Below, piece by piece: positions 1 through 8,266 of a stretch of DNA of 42,260 nt. Position numbers and translations under genes: made by a program. Source of the stretch: Planctomycetota bacterium. GTDB lineage: Bacteria > Planctomycetota > PLA2. The stretch is taken from contig JAPUHK010000074.1 in NCBI GenBank assembly GCA_027297745.1, positions 1 to 42,260 of the forward strand, read 5' to 3'. Each line of letters opens with the position of its first letter. Position 1 is the first letter of the stretch. The notes beneath the pieces are model-generated. The model was not told where the DNA came from. It searched no databases and was given only the letters and a program-made list of their open reading frames with translations.

Positions 1-1
1 G

Positions 2-289
2 GACGACTCCGAGGACACCAAGGCCTTCTACAGGATGATGTTCACCGACCGGAACGTAGGGATGGCGGACAAGGTCGAGGAATACATGAAGGGGGACAAG
101 ACGTGCTTCGTCATCGCCGGCGCAGGCCACATGATCGGCGACGACGGGATCCCGGCGCTCTTGCGCAGCCGCGGCTACAAGGTCGAGCAGTCAGCCGCCA
201 AGGGGCGCAAGAAGGCCGAAGAGACCGGGGAGAAGCCCGCGAAGAAGGCCGAGGAGCAGCCGCTCGAGAAGGCCGGCTCGCCCAAGTAA
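2..289 (+). CDS. TraB/GumN-family protein, C-terminal fragment (5' end outside window)
   Basis: The reading frame is open from base 2, so the gene begins before the window and the ATG at 35 is internal. What remains is the last 95 or so residues. They contain the ending typical of TraB/GumN (PF01963-like) proteins: an FTDRNVGMADKVEEYM segment, where the family has an RN..MA motif, and then VIAGAGHMIGDDGIPALLRSRGYKVE, where the family has G(A)GHL.G..G...LL...GY.V. The family is often exported or membrane-linked and its biochemical role is poorly defined; a metalloprotease-like fold has been proposed. The last 30 residues are a Lys/Glu/Ala-rich low-complexity tail, probably disordered. The stop is TAA, 47 bases before the next start. 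The family call is fairly safe; function is not assigned. Confidence 0.7.
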   Translation, partial: DDSEDTKAFYRMMFTDRNVGMADKVEEYMKGDKTCFVIAGAGHMIGDDGIPALLRSRGYKVEQSAAKGRKKAEETGEKPAKKAEEQPLEKAGSPK

Positions 290-336
290 TAGTTGAAGGC
301 GTTTGGGGGGTGGCGGGGACCCCTTTGCAGAAGCCC

Positions 337-2223
337 ATGTCTCAGGAGCCGGATAAGTCCACGCGGGAGGCGCTCAGCGAGCACACCGCCTTCCTGCAGC
401 GCGTCGCGCGCAGCCTCGTCTTCGACAAGGGGCAGGCGGAGGACGTCGTGCAGGAGGCGATGGTCGTGGCGCTGCAGCAGCAGCCGCGCCAGCGTTCGAA
501 GCTGCGCGCCTGGCTGGCCGGCATCACCCGCAACCTCGCGCTGAAGCGTGTGAGGTCCGAGGGGCGGCGCGCACAACGCGAGCGCGCCTCCGCACGCCCG
601 GAGGGGACGCCGCCCACGTTCGACGTGGTGGCCAAGCTCGAGCTGCAGCAGCGCGTCCTGCAAGAGGTGCGCAATCTCGATGAGCCCTACCGCTCCGCGA
701 TCGTCTACCGCTACTACGACCGGCGCAAGCCGCGCGAGATCGCGCGCGAGCTGGGCATTCCGGTCAAGACCGTGGAGACACGCCTGCGCCGCGCCGTCGA
801 GCAGTTGCGCGCGCGCATGGACGACGCGTACGGCGGCGACCGGCGCTCCTGGTGCCTGGGTCTGGTAACCCTCGTTCCCCTTTCGCGGGCCGCGGAGGCG
901 GCCGTCACTTCGGCGGCCGTCACGACCGGCACGGTAGTGCCCGCGGCCGCAATCGCAAGCGCAGCGGCACAGTCCGCTGCCGCCTTCACCGGAGCCATCA
1001 TGACCGCAAAGACCGCCGCCATCCTCACCGCCACGCTCGTGCTCGCCGCCTTCGGCGCGGGCTGGGTGCTCAAGCCGCAAGACCCGGACGATGCGTCCAC
1101 GCGTCGCGCGCCGACCTCAGCAACGGATCGCGTGGCTCGTGTGCGTTACGACGCTGCGCTCCGCGAGAACGAGGCGTTGAAAGCGCGCGCCGACGACCTG
1201 CAGCGCAAGCTGGAGGCGCTTCAGGCGGGAGCCGAGGAGGCCCCGGCCGCCGGCGAGGCCGCGGCGCAGGACGCACAAGTCGAGGCGCGCGACCCCAAGG
1301 CCCCGGCGTTCCGCTTTGCCGGCATGGAGCAGGCGCTGGACGAGATCGATTGGGAGGCCATGGGCGAGTCCGTGCGCAACCTCGCGCCGCTGCTCGAGAA
1401 GATGGTGGCTGCGATCGAGGAGACCGGCGAGATCGACTTCAAGGACATCGGTGCGATCCAGCAGTGGAACGGCCCGCTCCTGACCGCGGCGCTCAAGCTC
1501 AACGAGCACCCGTTGGCGGGCTCCGGCATGAACGGCAAGTTCACCAACCCCGGCGTGGCGTCCAACATGGTGCACGCCGCCCTGGCCAAATCCGACCAGC
1601 CGCTGAGCGCCGATCAGCGCAGCGCCCTGCGCGAGACGACCGTCGCCTTCCTCCAGGCGGACGGCGAGCGCCTCCACAGCTACTCGGACGACACCGTGGG
1701 CCTCGAGAAGTTCATGGACGAGATGGCGCTCAAGGAGCGCTACTACGCCCGCTTGCATGAGCTGCTCACCCCGGAACAGCAGTCCATCCTGCATCCCGAG
1801 GCGGTGCGCGGACACACGGCGGTGGACCTCTTCTCCTCCGGGATCACCTGGATGACGCAGACGGTGCCCGTCGAGGCCAAGGACCGCGCCGGCCTGCAGG
1901 AGCAGTTCGTCAAGAAGCACATGGGGCACCTCAAGCTCGACGAGTCGGCGCTGCCCGTGTTGGAGCGTCTGGCAGCCGATTGGGTCGCTACGTTGCCCGA
2001 GGACCTGCCCACGGCGCCCACGGGCACCTTCGTCAGGCAGATGCGCTTCATGGAGACCGCGCACGCGGCGGCCTCCGCGAAGCGCTACCTGGAGGTGCGC
2101 AAGGCGATGCTGGCGCAATTGCCGCTGAGCGACCTGCAGCGCAAGAAGCTGCTGGCCGACGCGATGTTCCCGGTGCCGTTCCTGTCCGCACAGAGCCCCG
2201 CCACGGTTCCGGCGCCCGAGTGA
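337..2223 (+). CDS. ECF-type sigma-70 factor with membrane-anchored C-terminal extension
   Basis: A 628-residue protein. I start it at ATG 337 because the sigma homology begins right after it; the ORF-track extension back to 103 is Arg-rich out-of-family sequence overlapping the previous gene. Sigma region 2 spans about residues 15-75 (GQAEDVVQEAMVVAL, LRAWLAGITRNLA). Region 4 spans about 105-160 (LDEPYRSAIVYRYYDRRKPREIARELGIPVKTVETRL, an HTH). An Ala/Val/Thr-rich stretch follows, then a hydrophobic segment at about 222-243 (AAILTATLVLAAFGAGWVL), a coiled coil at about 262-288 (ENEALKARADDLQRKLEAL) and a unique domain of about 330 residues. Ordinary ECFs are about 190 residues. Planctomycete ECFs with long membrane-anchored C-terminal parts are known, and I infer that the extension senses something outside the membrane in place of a separate anti-sigma factor. 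No anti-sigma gene is adjacent. Confidence 0.85.
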   Translation: MSQEPDKSTREALSEHTAFLQRVARSLVFDKGQAEDVVQEAMVVALQQQPRQRSKLRAWLAGITRNLALKRVRSEGRRAQRERASARPEGTPPTFDVVAKLELQQRVLQEVRNLDEPYRSAIVYRYYDRRKPREIARELGIPVKTVETRLRRAVEQLRARMDDAYGGDRRSWCLGLVTLVPLSRAAEAAVTSAAVTTGTVVPAAAIASAAAQSAAAFTGAIMTAKTAAILTATLVLAAFGAGWVLKPQDPDDASTRRAPTSATDRVARVRYDAALRENEALKARADDLQRKLEALQAGAEEAPAAGEAAAQDAQVEARDPKAPAFRFAGMEQALDEIDWEAMGESVRNLAPLLEKMVAAIEETGEIDFKDIGAIQQWNGPLLTAALKLNEHPLAGSGMNGKFTNPGVASNMVHAALAKSDQPLSADQRSALRETTVAFLQADGERLHSYSDDTVGLEKFMDEMALKERYYARLHELLTPEQQSILHPEAVRGHTAVDLFSSGITWMTQTVPVEAKDRAGLQEQFVKKHMGHLKLDESALPVLERLAADWVATLPEDLPTAPTGTFVRQMRFMETAHAAASAKRYLEVRKAMLAQLPLSDLQRKKLLADAMFPVPFLSAQSPATVPAPE

Positions 2224-2364
2224 TCGGGCCGGCCGTGGCGCGCACGCCGCGCTCTTGATCCCGGGAGTGCCTTTTGGCACCGTGGCGCTCGGTTGGCCGG
2301 CCACGGGGAAGAATGGGACGACCGTCCGCACCCTGCCGGGCCGCGAGCAAATGGAGGCAGTGTG

Positions 2365-3987
2365 GTGGCAAAGAAGAGAAGCTCCGGCAACACGGTTACG
2401 CTCCAGCGCGGCGGTCGCGAAGTGCGCTTGCACAAGTCGCCGCACCTGATCGCCGTCCGCTTCCGCAGCGGTGCGGTGCCGCAGAACCTGACCGGCCCCG
2501 AGGGGCGCGAGTTGGACCGTCTGCGCGGCCGCGCCTCGCTGCGTTTCGTGCGGCGCGTGCCGGGCCGCCGCGTGGCGCTCTTTCGCTGCCGCAGCCCCCG
2601 GGACCGCAGCGACGTCATGGACGAGTTGCGCGCGCACAAATCGATCCAGTACGTCTCGCACGTGCTGCAGCGCTCGGCGGACGACGACGGCGGGAGCGAG
2701 ATCGGGGTCGACGACCGTGTGTTCGTCGAGTTCGGCGGCAAGCCCAGCCGCCGCCGGGTCAAGAGCGTCGAGCGGGAGCACGGCCTGCGCGCGATCTGGC
2801 AGTTTCCCGAGATGCCGGGCGGCGTCGTGTTCCAGGTCACGAGCGACGCCAAAGAGAACCCGATGAAGATCGCGAACAGGTTGCACCACAGCCGCGCCTG
2901 CCGCACGGCCGAGCCGTGCCTCGTCGAGGCCAAGGCGGCACGTGCGGTTCCTTCCGACCCCAGCTTCCGCCGGCAGTGGCACCTGCTCAACACGGGACAG
3001 GGAGGCGGTACGCCGGGCGCGGACTGTAACGCGCCCGCGGCCTGGGACTACACCTGGGGCGATCCGAAGATCACGATCGCGATCATCGACGACGGCTTCG
3101 ACCTCCAGCATCCCGACCTCCGGGGAGCCGACAAGGTGCGCCATCCGTACGACGCGACGGAGCGGGACAATAACCCGTCGCCCGGCGCGTTCAGCGACAA
3201 CCACGGCACCGCCTGCGCCGGCGTGGCGATCGCGTCGCGCGGCGGGGACGGGCTCACGGTAGGCACGGCGCCCGACTGCAGCTGGATGCCGATCCGCCAC
3301 GCCGGGGAGATGGGCGACTTCGAGGAGGCGCTGGCCTTCTACCACGCCTACCGCAACGGCGCGGACGTGATCAGCTGCTCGTGGGGCCCGCCCGACAACG
3401 CCTACAACGAGTTCTGGCCCATGCCCAGCATCACGCGCTACGTGATCGACCTGTGCGTAAAGCGCGGCCGCGGCGGGAAGGGCATCCCCGTGCTGTTCGC
3501 GGCCGGGAACGGCAACGAGCCGCTCGCCCTGGACGGCTACGCGAACTACAAGAACGTGATTGCCGTCGCGGCCAGCACGAATCAGGACGAAAAGGCCTGG
3601 TACAGCGACTACGGCAAGAACGTGTGGGTCTGCGCGCCCTCCAACGGGGGGACGCTCGGGGTCTACACGACCGACCGCACGGGCTACCGCGGGTACAGCT
3701 CGGACTCCGACTACGTCGCCGACTTCGGCGGCACGTCTTCCTCGACGCCGCTCGTGGCCGGCGTGGTGGGCCTCATGCTGGCCGTGAATCCGAAGCTGAC
3801 GGTGTCGAAGATCAAGAGTATCTTGAAGCGCACCGCGGTGAAGATCGGAATCGAGCAGGCCTACGAGTACGAGGACCACTGGGGCGACTGGTACTCGGAC
3901 GAGTACGACAGCCGCGGTCACAGCCAGGTCTTCGGGTGGGGGTGCGTCGACGCGGGCGCCGCCGTTGCCGCCGCGCGGAACGCCTAG
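2365..3987 (+). CDS. Subtilisin-like serine protease (peptidase family S8)
   Basis: 540 residues. I choose GTG 2365 because GGAGG at 2353-2357 lies 7 nt before it; the TTG at 2293 on the ORF track has no such support. The catalytic triad is complete: Asp242 in IAIIDDGFDLQHPDL, His280 in DNHGTACAG, and Ser458 in GGTSSSTPLVAGVVGLML. The oxyanion Asn is probably in FAAGNGNE. The first 190 or so residues are basic at the very N-terminus and look like a pro- or fervidolysin-type N-terminal region (REHGLRAIWQFPEMPGGVVFQV). I see no hydrophobic signal peptide from this start, so either the enzyme stays in the cytoplasm, or it leaves by a non-Sec route, or the true start is elsewhere. The neighbours (a sigma factor and galE) do not point to a substrate. 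Protease assignment is secure; role unknown. Confidence 0.92.
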   Translation: MAKKRSSGNTVTLQRGGREVRLHKSPHLIAVRFRSGAVPQNLTGPEGRELDRLRGRASLRFVRRVPGRRVALFRCRSPRDRSDVMDELRAHKSIQYVSHVLQRSADDDGGSEIGVDDRVFVEFGGKPSRRRVKSVEREHGLRAIWQFPEMPGGVVFQVTSDAKENPMKIANRLHHSRACRTAEPCLVEAKAARAVPSDPSFRRQWHLLNTGQGGGTPGADCNAPAAWDYTWGDPKITIAIIDDGFDLQHPDLRGADKVRHPYDATERDNNPSPGAFSDNHGTACAGVAIASRGGDGLTVGTAPDCSWMPIRHAGEMGDFEEALAFYHAYRNGADVISCSWGPPDNAYNEFWPMPSITRYVIDLCVKRGRGGKGIPVLFAAGNGNEPLALDGYANYKNVIAVAASTNQDEKAWYSDYGKNVWVCAPSNGGTLGVYTTDRTGYRGYSSDSDYVADFGGTSSSTPLVAGVVGLMLAVNPKLTVSKIKSILKRTAVKIGIEQAYEYEDHWGDWYSDEYDSRGHSQVFGWGCVDAGAAVAAARNA

Positions 3988-4032
3988 CCCCGAGCCTTCA
4001 AGGATTCGCGGGGAAAGGACGATGGTTGACCT

Positions 4033-5076
4033 ATGGCCCCGACACTCCTGGTCACCGGCGGCGCCGGCTACATCGGCAGCCACACCTGCGTTCAGCTGCT
4101 CGAAGAAGGCCACGACGTGGTCGTGCTCGACAACCTGGAAAACAGTTGCGCCGAGGCGCTGGACCGGGTGCGCGAGATCACCGGCAAGGAGCTCACCTTC
4201 TACCAGGACGACATGCTGGATCCGGCGGCGCTCGAGACCATCTTCCGGACCCACTCCTTCGACGCGGTGCTGCACTTCGCCGGGCTCAAGGCGGTGGGGG
4301 AGTCGACGGAGGTGCCGCTGCGCTACTACCACAACAACGTGACGGGCACGCTGCACCTGCTCGACACGATGAAGCGGCACGGGGTGCGCGACATCGTCTT
4401 CAGCTCGTCGGCGACGGTGTACGGGGATCCCGCGTCGGTCCCGATCACCGAGGACTCTCCGCTGGTGGCCGCCAACCCTTACGGCCGCACGAAGCTCATG
4501 ATCGAGGACATCCTGCGCGACCTGTGCGCCGCCGATACCAGCTGGCGCGCGATCCTGCTGCGCTATTTCAATCCCGTGGGCGCGCACCCGAGCGGCCGCA
4601 TCGGCGAGGACCCGCAGGGCATCCCCAACAACCTGATGCCGTTCGTGATGCAGGTTGCGGTGGGCAAGCATCCGCGCGTGCAGGTCTTCGGGGACGACTA
4701 CCCGACGCCCGACGGGACCGGCGTGCGCGACTACATCCACGTGGTCGACCTGGCGCGGGGCCACCTGGCGGCGCTCGACGCGTTGCCCGGGACCGCGGGC
4801 TGCGCGGTTTACAACCTCGGGACCGGCAAGGGCTATTCAGTGCTGGAGATGATCGAGGCCGCGAGTCGCGCCGTGGGGCGCGAGATCCCGCACGACGTGA
4901 CCGCACGGCGCCCCGGCGACATTGCACAGTGCTATGCGGATCCCTCCAAGGCCGCCCGGGTGCTCGGCTGGAGCGCCAAGCTCGGCCTGGACGAGATGTG
5001 CGCGGACGCCTGGCGCTGGCAGAAGGCCAACCCGCACGGTTACGGCGTCTCCCGCGGCGTGGTGCACGCCGGCTAA
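4033..5076 (+). CDS. galE: UDP-glucose 4-epimerase
   Basis: 347 residues, the usual size. It interconverts UDP-glucose and UDP-galactose (or the N-acetylated forms), supplying sugars for envelope polysaccharide. The extended SDR family signature is clear: the NAD-binding loop [20 protein letters not shown] at residues 8-27, the SSSATVYG segment near 124-131, the catalytic pair Tyr150/Lys154 in NPYGRTK, then [11 protein letters not shown] and the C-terminal [11 protein letters not shown] segment. The start ATG 4033 is 45 bases after the protease stop; a purine-rich GGGGAAAGGA lies about 14 nt upstream. It is transcribed in the same direction as the protease and the HPt-like gene, but the gaps on both sides leave co-transcription uncertain. 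Whether it accepts UDP-GlcNAc cannot be read from the sequence. Confidence 0.96.
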   Translation: MAPTLLVTGGAGYIGSHTCVQLLEEGHDVVVLDNLENSCAEALDRVREITGKELTFYQDDMLDPAALETIFRTHSFDAVLHFAGLKAVGESTEVPLRYYHNNVTGTLHLLDTMKRHGVRDIVFSSSATVYGDPASVPITEDSPLVAANPYGRTKLMIEDILRDLCAADTSWRAILLRYFNPVGAHPSGRIGEDPQGIPNNLMPFVMQVAVGKHPRVQVFGDDYPTPDGTGVRDYIHVVDLARGHLAALDALPGTAGCAVYNLGTGKGYSVLEMIEAASRAVGREIPHDVTARRPGDIAQCYADPSKAARVLGWSAKLGLDEMCADAWRWQKANPHGYGVSRGVVHAG

Positions 5077-5151
5077 GGCTCGAGCGCGTGCTGCCGATAC
5101 TGCGCCCGGGTCGGGCGTGCGCAAGCACAGCCCGCCAACGGGAGGACCGCC

Positions 5152-5505
5152 ATGAGGCAAGCGGTGGGCAACGGTTTCGATCTTTCCGAGGCTCTTGCGC
5201 GAACGGACGGCGACCTCGAGCTTCTGCAGGAAATGGGACAGAGGTTCCTGCAAGAGCTCGATGACCTGCTCGACGACATGCGTTGGGCCATTTCCGGCGC
5301 GAACTCCGCTGCGCTGAGCGTCGCCGCCGGCGATCTCAGGGGATCGGCCTCGACCTTCGGGGCGCACGCCGCGGCCGCCGCCGCCCTGCGACTCGAGCAG
5401 ATGGGGGAGAGCGGCGTGTTCGACGGCGCGGACCGCGTTCTGGCGGAGCTCGAGTCCAGCTTGGCGCGCCTGCGCCCCGCGCTCGAGTCGCTCGCCGACT
5501 CCTAG
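5152..5505 (+). CDS. HPt-like domain protein lacking the phosphorylatable histidine
   Basis: 117 residues with a good ribosome site (GGGAGG shortly before ATG 5152). The N-terminus FDLSEALARTDGDLELLQEMGQRFLQEL matches the first helices of histidine phosphotransfer domains, which carry phosphate between receiver domains. In HPt proteins the next core helix reads roughly A-H-[TS]-L-K-G-[SA]-A. Here it reads AAGDLRGSASTFGA, so the acceptor His is replaced by Gly60 while the flanking Leu-Arg-Gly-Ser-Ala and the following helix are kept. If the fold call is right, the protein cannot accept phosphate at that position and would act, if at all, by binding a receiver or kinase. No two-component gene is adjacent. 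A chance four-helix bundle is the alternative. Confidence 0.65.
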   Translation: MRQAVGNGFDLSEALARTDGDLELLQEMGQRFLQELDDLLDDMRWAISGANSAALSVAAGDLRGSASTFGAHAAAAAALRLEQMGESGVFDGADRVLAELESSLARLRPALESLADS

Positions 5506-5510
5506 AGGCG

Positions 5511-5657
5511 CCGAGCCCGAGGTCCGAGCGAGAGCCCGACACCCGAGCCCGTGTGCATCTTCATCTCCGTGCCGTCTCTGTGATCTCAGTCGTCTCTGTG
5601 GTGAACCACCACCGTCCGTTTGCGTGCGTGAGGCCAAGGCCACGGCTGAGGCCAAGC
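5511..5657. repeat. Mosaic of three imperfect short-motif tracts
   Basis: The gap between the HPt-like gene and wecB holds three tracts in series. The first (5511-5551) repeats gagcccga-like units (CCGAGCCCGAGGTCCGAGCG and onward). The second (5564-5604) repeats a tctctgtg-like unit (TCTCCGTGCCGTCTCTGTGA and onward). The third (5628-5657) repeats gaggccaag. The reverse complement of the third resembles tracts near 23191 and 23738. No ORF explains them. Confidence 0.6.
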
Positions 5658-5689
5658 AGGGGAGGAAGACAGCGCGGTGACGCTGCGCG

Positions 5690-5695
5690 TATAGT
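5690..5695 (+). promoter_or_regulatory. Putative -10 box (TATAGT) of wecB
   Basis: TATAGT begins 15 nt before the GTG start of wecB. AAGACA at 5666-5671 could serve as a weak -35 box at 18-nt spacing. There is no Shine-Dalgarno sequence between the box and the start, so a leaderless or nearly leaderless transcript is expected. Confidence 0.5.
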
Positions 5696-5704
5696 CACCC
5701 GCCC

Positions 5705-6721
5705 GTGAAAGCGCTCGTCGTCGCGGGGGCCCGTCCCCAATTCGTGAAGGCTGCGGCCTTGCTGCCCGCGTTGCGCCGGCGTGGGGAGGCGCTCCTGGTG
5801 CACACCGGCCAGCACACCGACGCGGCCATGGTGCAGGCGCACTTCCTGGACCTCGGCCTCGGCGAGCCCGACGTGCATCTCGAGGTGACAGAGACCAATC
5901 GCGGGCGCCGCGTGGCGGCTATGGTGCAGGCCCTGGTCGAGGTCATCGAGCAGCAGCGGCCCACGCACGTGCTGGCGCTCGGCGACACCGACTCCGCCCT
6001 GGCGGCGGGTTTGGGCGGGGCGCTCGCCGGCGCGGTGGTGGCGCACGTCGAAGCGGGTGCGCGCAGCGGCGACCGGTCCATGCCGGAGGAGCTCAACCGC
6101 ATCACCGTGGACGAGTGGAGCCGGCTCTTGTTCTGCTCCACCGAGGCGCACGCTGCGGAGCTCAGTGGACGCGATGGCGTGCACGTGGTGGGCGACGTCA
6201 TGGCCGACGTGCTGTTGCGACACGAAGCGGCGATCCGCGCCTGCGTCCCCGCGCGGGAGGCGCCCTACGCCGTGCTGACATTGCACCGCGCTGCTACCGC
6301 GGATGATGCGGCGGCGCTGGAGAGAGTGCTGCAGGCGGTGGGGCGCGCCGGCCTGCCGACGCTCTTCCCCGTGCACCCCCGGACGCGGCCGAACCTGCCG
6401 TCCGTGCCCGCGAACGTGGAGCTCATGGAGCCGCTTCCCTACGTGCAGTTCCTCGCGCACGTCGCCGCCGCCGCTTGCGTGCTCACGGACTCGGGCGGCG
6501 TGCAAAAGGAGGCCTACTTGCTGGGCGTGCCCTGCGTGACGTTGCGCGGCTGCACCGAGTGGGCGGAGACGGTGGATCAGGGGTGGAATGTCCTGGTGGC
6601 GACCAATCCGGAGCGCATCGCCGCCGCGCTGCGCGATCCGCCGCGCGGCAGCGAACGGCCGCCGCTCTACGGCGACGGGAACGCCGCGTCACGCATCGCT
6701 GCCGTCCTGGCTACCGACTAG
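5705..6721 (+). CDS. wecB: UDP-N-acetylglucosamine 2-epimerase, non-hydrolysing
   Basis: 338 residues, GTG start. It converts UDP-GlcNAc to UDP-ManNAc for polysaccharide or teichoic-like polymers. Family signs are the N-terminal VVAGARPQFVKAAALLPAL, LVHTGQHTDAAM, the HVEAGARSGDRSMPEELNR segment containing the conserved HVEAGxR and PEExNR motifs, TLHRAAT, and the C-terminal nucleotide-binding segment LTDSGGVQKEAYLLGVPC followed by LRGCTEWAETVDQGWNVLV. The size is slightly below the usual 360-380 residues. Its 3' end overlaps the convergent membrane-protein gene by 11 bases. It is probably transcribed alone from the box at 5690. No ManNAc dehydrogenase (wecC) or transferase is next to it. Confidence 0.93.
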   Translation: MKALVVAGARPQFVKAAALLPALRRRGEALLVHTGQHTDAAMVQAHFLDLGLGEPDVHLEVTETNRGRRVAAMVQALVEVIEQQRPTHVLALGDTDSALAAGLGGALAGAVVAHVEAGARSGDRSMPEELNRITVDEWSRLLFCSTEAHAAELSGRDGVHVVGDVMADVLLRHEAAIRACVPAREAPYAVLTLHRAATADDAAALERVLQAVGRAGLPTLFPVHPRTRPNLPSVPANVELMEPLPYVQFLAHVAAAACVLTDSGGVQKEAYLLGVPCVTLRGCTEWAETVDQGWNVLVATNPERIAAALRDPPRGSERPPLYGDGNAASRIAAVLATD

Positions 6722-7640
6722 CGCGTTCTCTGCGGTGCAGCTTGCGCTCGGAGCGCAAGACCAGCACCACAAGCACCGCCAGCGGCAAGAGGGCCACGGC
6801 CTTGCCGGTCATCGGCAGCGGCAGGGACAGCACCGCCATCAGCATCAGGAAGCCGCAAAAGCAGGCCCAATGCGAGCTGGGCAGCAGGTCGGTCTTGGTG
6901 TGCCGCGCGATCGCCAGGGAAGAGCCGAGGAAGAGCAGCGTCTCCGCCGCCACGATCGACCAGGCGGCGCCGAGCGCGCCGTACTCCGGCACTACGACGG
7001 CGAGAAGCCCGATGTGACACAGCATCACGGCCCACCACAAGGTGCGCCGCTCGGTCGGCGTCATCAGCTCGCACACGAGGCCGCGCAGCGACAACGGGAA
7101 CAGCGCGACCCCGAGCACGCGCAGCTCGGGCACCTCGGCCAGGAGCAGCGCGGCGAGGCCGACGGTCAGCCCGGCCGCCCCGTGACGCAGTGAGCCCTTG
7201 CGCACGACGCGCCGGAAGATCCACGGCAGCCGGCCCGCCAAGGGGACCATCGAGGGGCGCGAGTACGTGGCAGCGAAGCGCGTGGCCAGTGCGAACAGCA
7301 TGAAGCCCGCGGCCAGCGGCGCGAAGGCGCCGGCGGTCGCCCACCCGGCGCTGACGGCCAGGGCGATGATCCCCGCGCCGCCCTGAACGGTCCATCCCAG
7401 GTGGACCCAGTCGCGCGCGCGCACGAACCACACGGCCAGCAGCGCAACCGCCACGCACGCGATCTGGCCGGCAAGCGTTGTGGACATCCACGACGTCAGG
7501 CCCGTTCCCAGCGCCAGGCCCACAGCCGAAAAGGCGGCCGGCGCGCGCCAACGATCCCTCAGGCGCTTGAGACGGATCGGGTCGGGGCGCGGGACCTTCC
7601 GGACCTCCTCCACAGGGTTGCCTTCCGCGAGAGCTGCCAC
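6711..7640 (-). CDS. Multi-pass membrane protein, unknown (flippase-like C-terminal segment)
   Basis: 309 residues with a GTG start at 7640. An AGGGAG-type ribosome site lies about 6 nt upstream on the minus strand. I count roughly nine to ten hydrophobic segments, for example GQIACVAVALLAVWFV, LTVGLAALLLAEVPELRVLG and AVALLPLAVLVVLVL. The segment VVPEYGALGAAWSIVAAETLLFLG resembles the helix pattern in the C-terminal half of polysaccharide flippases (Wzx/MVF type), but at 309 residues it is much shorter than those (430-500) and I cannot confirm the family. Convergent overlap with wecB by 11 bases; apt and argS lie upstream on the same strand across a 101-base gap that contains a hairpin. Function unassigned. 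Confidence 0.7.
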   Translation of the reverse strand: MAALAEGNPVEEVRKVPRPDPIRLKRLRDRWRAPAAFSAVGLALGTGLTSWMSTTLAGQIACVAVALLAVWFVRARDWVHLGWTVQGGAGIIALAVSAGWATAGAFAPLAAGFMLFALATRFAATYSRPSMVPLAGRLPWIFRRVVRKGSLRHGAAGLTVGLAALLLAEVPELRVLGVALFPLSLRGLVCELMTPTERRTLWWAVMLCHIGLLAVVVPEYGALGAAWSIVAAETLLFLGSSLAIARHTKTDLLPSSHWACFCGFLMLMAVLSLPLPMTGKAVALLPLAVLVVLVLRSERKLHRRERASR

Positions 7641-7687
7641 TCCGGCTCCCTTATCGACCGGCGCGCAACGCGGGCTTAGCTGGTCGA

Positions 7688-7719
7688 GAGGCGCCGAGCG
7701 CCTTTGCGCTTCGCGCCTC
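7688..7719. terminator. Hairpin downstream of apt, possible terminator
   Basis: Outer arms GAGGCGC and GCGCCTC enclose an inner AGCGC-CTTT-GCGCT hairpin. It lies 23 bases past the apt stop on the minus strand. There is no T-run after it on that strand, so it may slow or protect rather than terminate. Confidence 0.4.
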
Positions 7720-7741
7720 GGAGTCTCTGCGGCGCTACCCG

Positions 7742-8266
7742 CTAGATCTCAACGAGAGCGCGGAAAGGGCGGCCTGCTAGCTTTTCACGGCCATGTAGCG
7801 CCGTCAGCTCGATGACCACACAGACGCCCGTCAGCGCGGCGCCGAGCCTTTCCACCAGCGCGCAGGCCGCCGCCGCCGTGCCGCCGGTGGCCAGCAGGTC
7901 GTCCACGACCAGCACACGCGCGCCGGGGCCGAAGGCGTCGGCGTGGATCTCCAGCGCGTCCTGGCCGTACTCCAGATCATAGGTGACCCGTTCCGTGCGC
8001 CAGGGCAGCTTGCCGGGCTTGCGCGCGGGAACGAAGCCCGCACTGAGCCGGTGCGCGACCGGCGTTCCGAACAGGAAGCCGCGGCTCTCGATTCCCAGCA
8101 CGTGTGTCACCGACGCGCCGCTGAAACGCTCGACCATCCAGTCGCAGATGTCCTCGAACAGGGCGCCGTCCGCGAGCAGCGGCGTGATGTCCTTGAACAC
8201 GACGCCCGGCTTGGGAAAGTCGGAAACGTCACGAATGGCCGCGCGCGCTCGCTCCGAGAGGCTCAC
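7742..8266 (-). CDS. apt: Adenine phosphoribosyltransferase
   Basis: 174 residues, the usual length. It makes AMP from adenine and PRPP in purine salvage. I start it at GTG 8266: the argS stop TGA overlaps this start in a GTGA arrangement, GGAGGAG lies a few bases upstream, and homology begins at once (SERARAAIRDVSDFPKPGVVFKDITPLL). The substrate segment LGIESRGFLFG is present, then ARKPGKLPW, and the PRPP-binding motif VLVVDDLLATGGTAAAA. The 715-residue ORF on the track joins this gene to an out-of-frame reading of argS and is not a real fusion. Translation is probably coupled to argS. Confidence 0.94.
   Translation of the reverse strand: MSLSERARAAIRDVSDFPKPGVVFKDITPLLADGALFEDICDWMVERFSGASVTHVLGIESRGFLFGTPVAHRLSAGFVPARKPGKLPWRTERVTYDLEYGQDALEIHADAFGPGARVLVVDDLLATGGTAAAACALVERLGAALTGVCVVIELTALHGREKLAGRPFRALVEI

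Noticed and set aside
103-336. N-terminal extension of the sigma factor
   Set aside because: Arg-rich sequence overlapping the previous gene in another frame; sigma homology starts after ATG 337.
1117-4764. 1215-codon open frame on the minus strand
   Set aside because: It lies antisense to three clear genes (ECF sigma, subtilase, galE) and its translation is His/Arg/Val-rich without any domain; long antisense frames are expected at this GC content.
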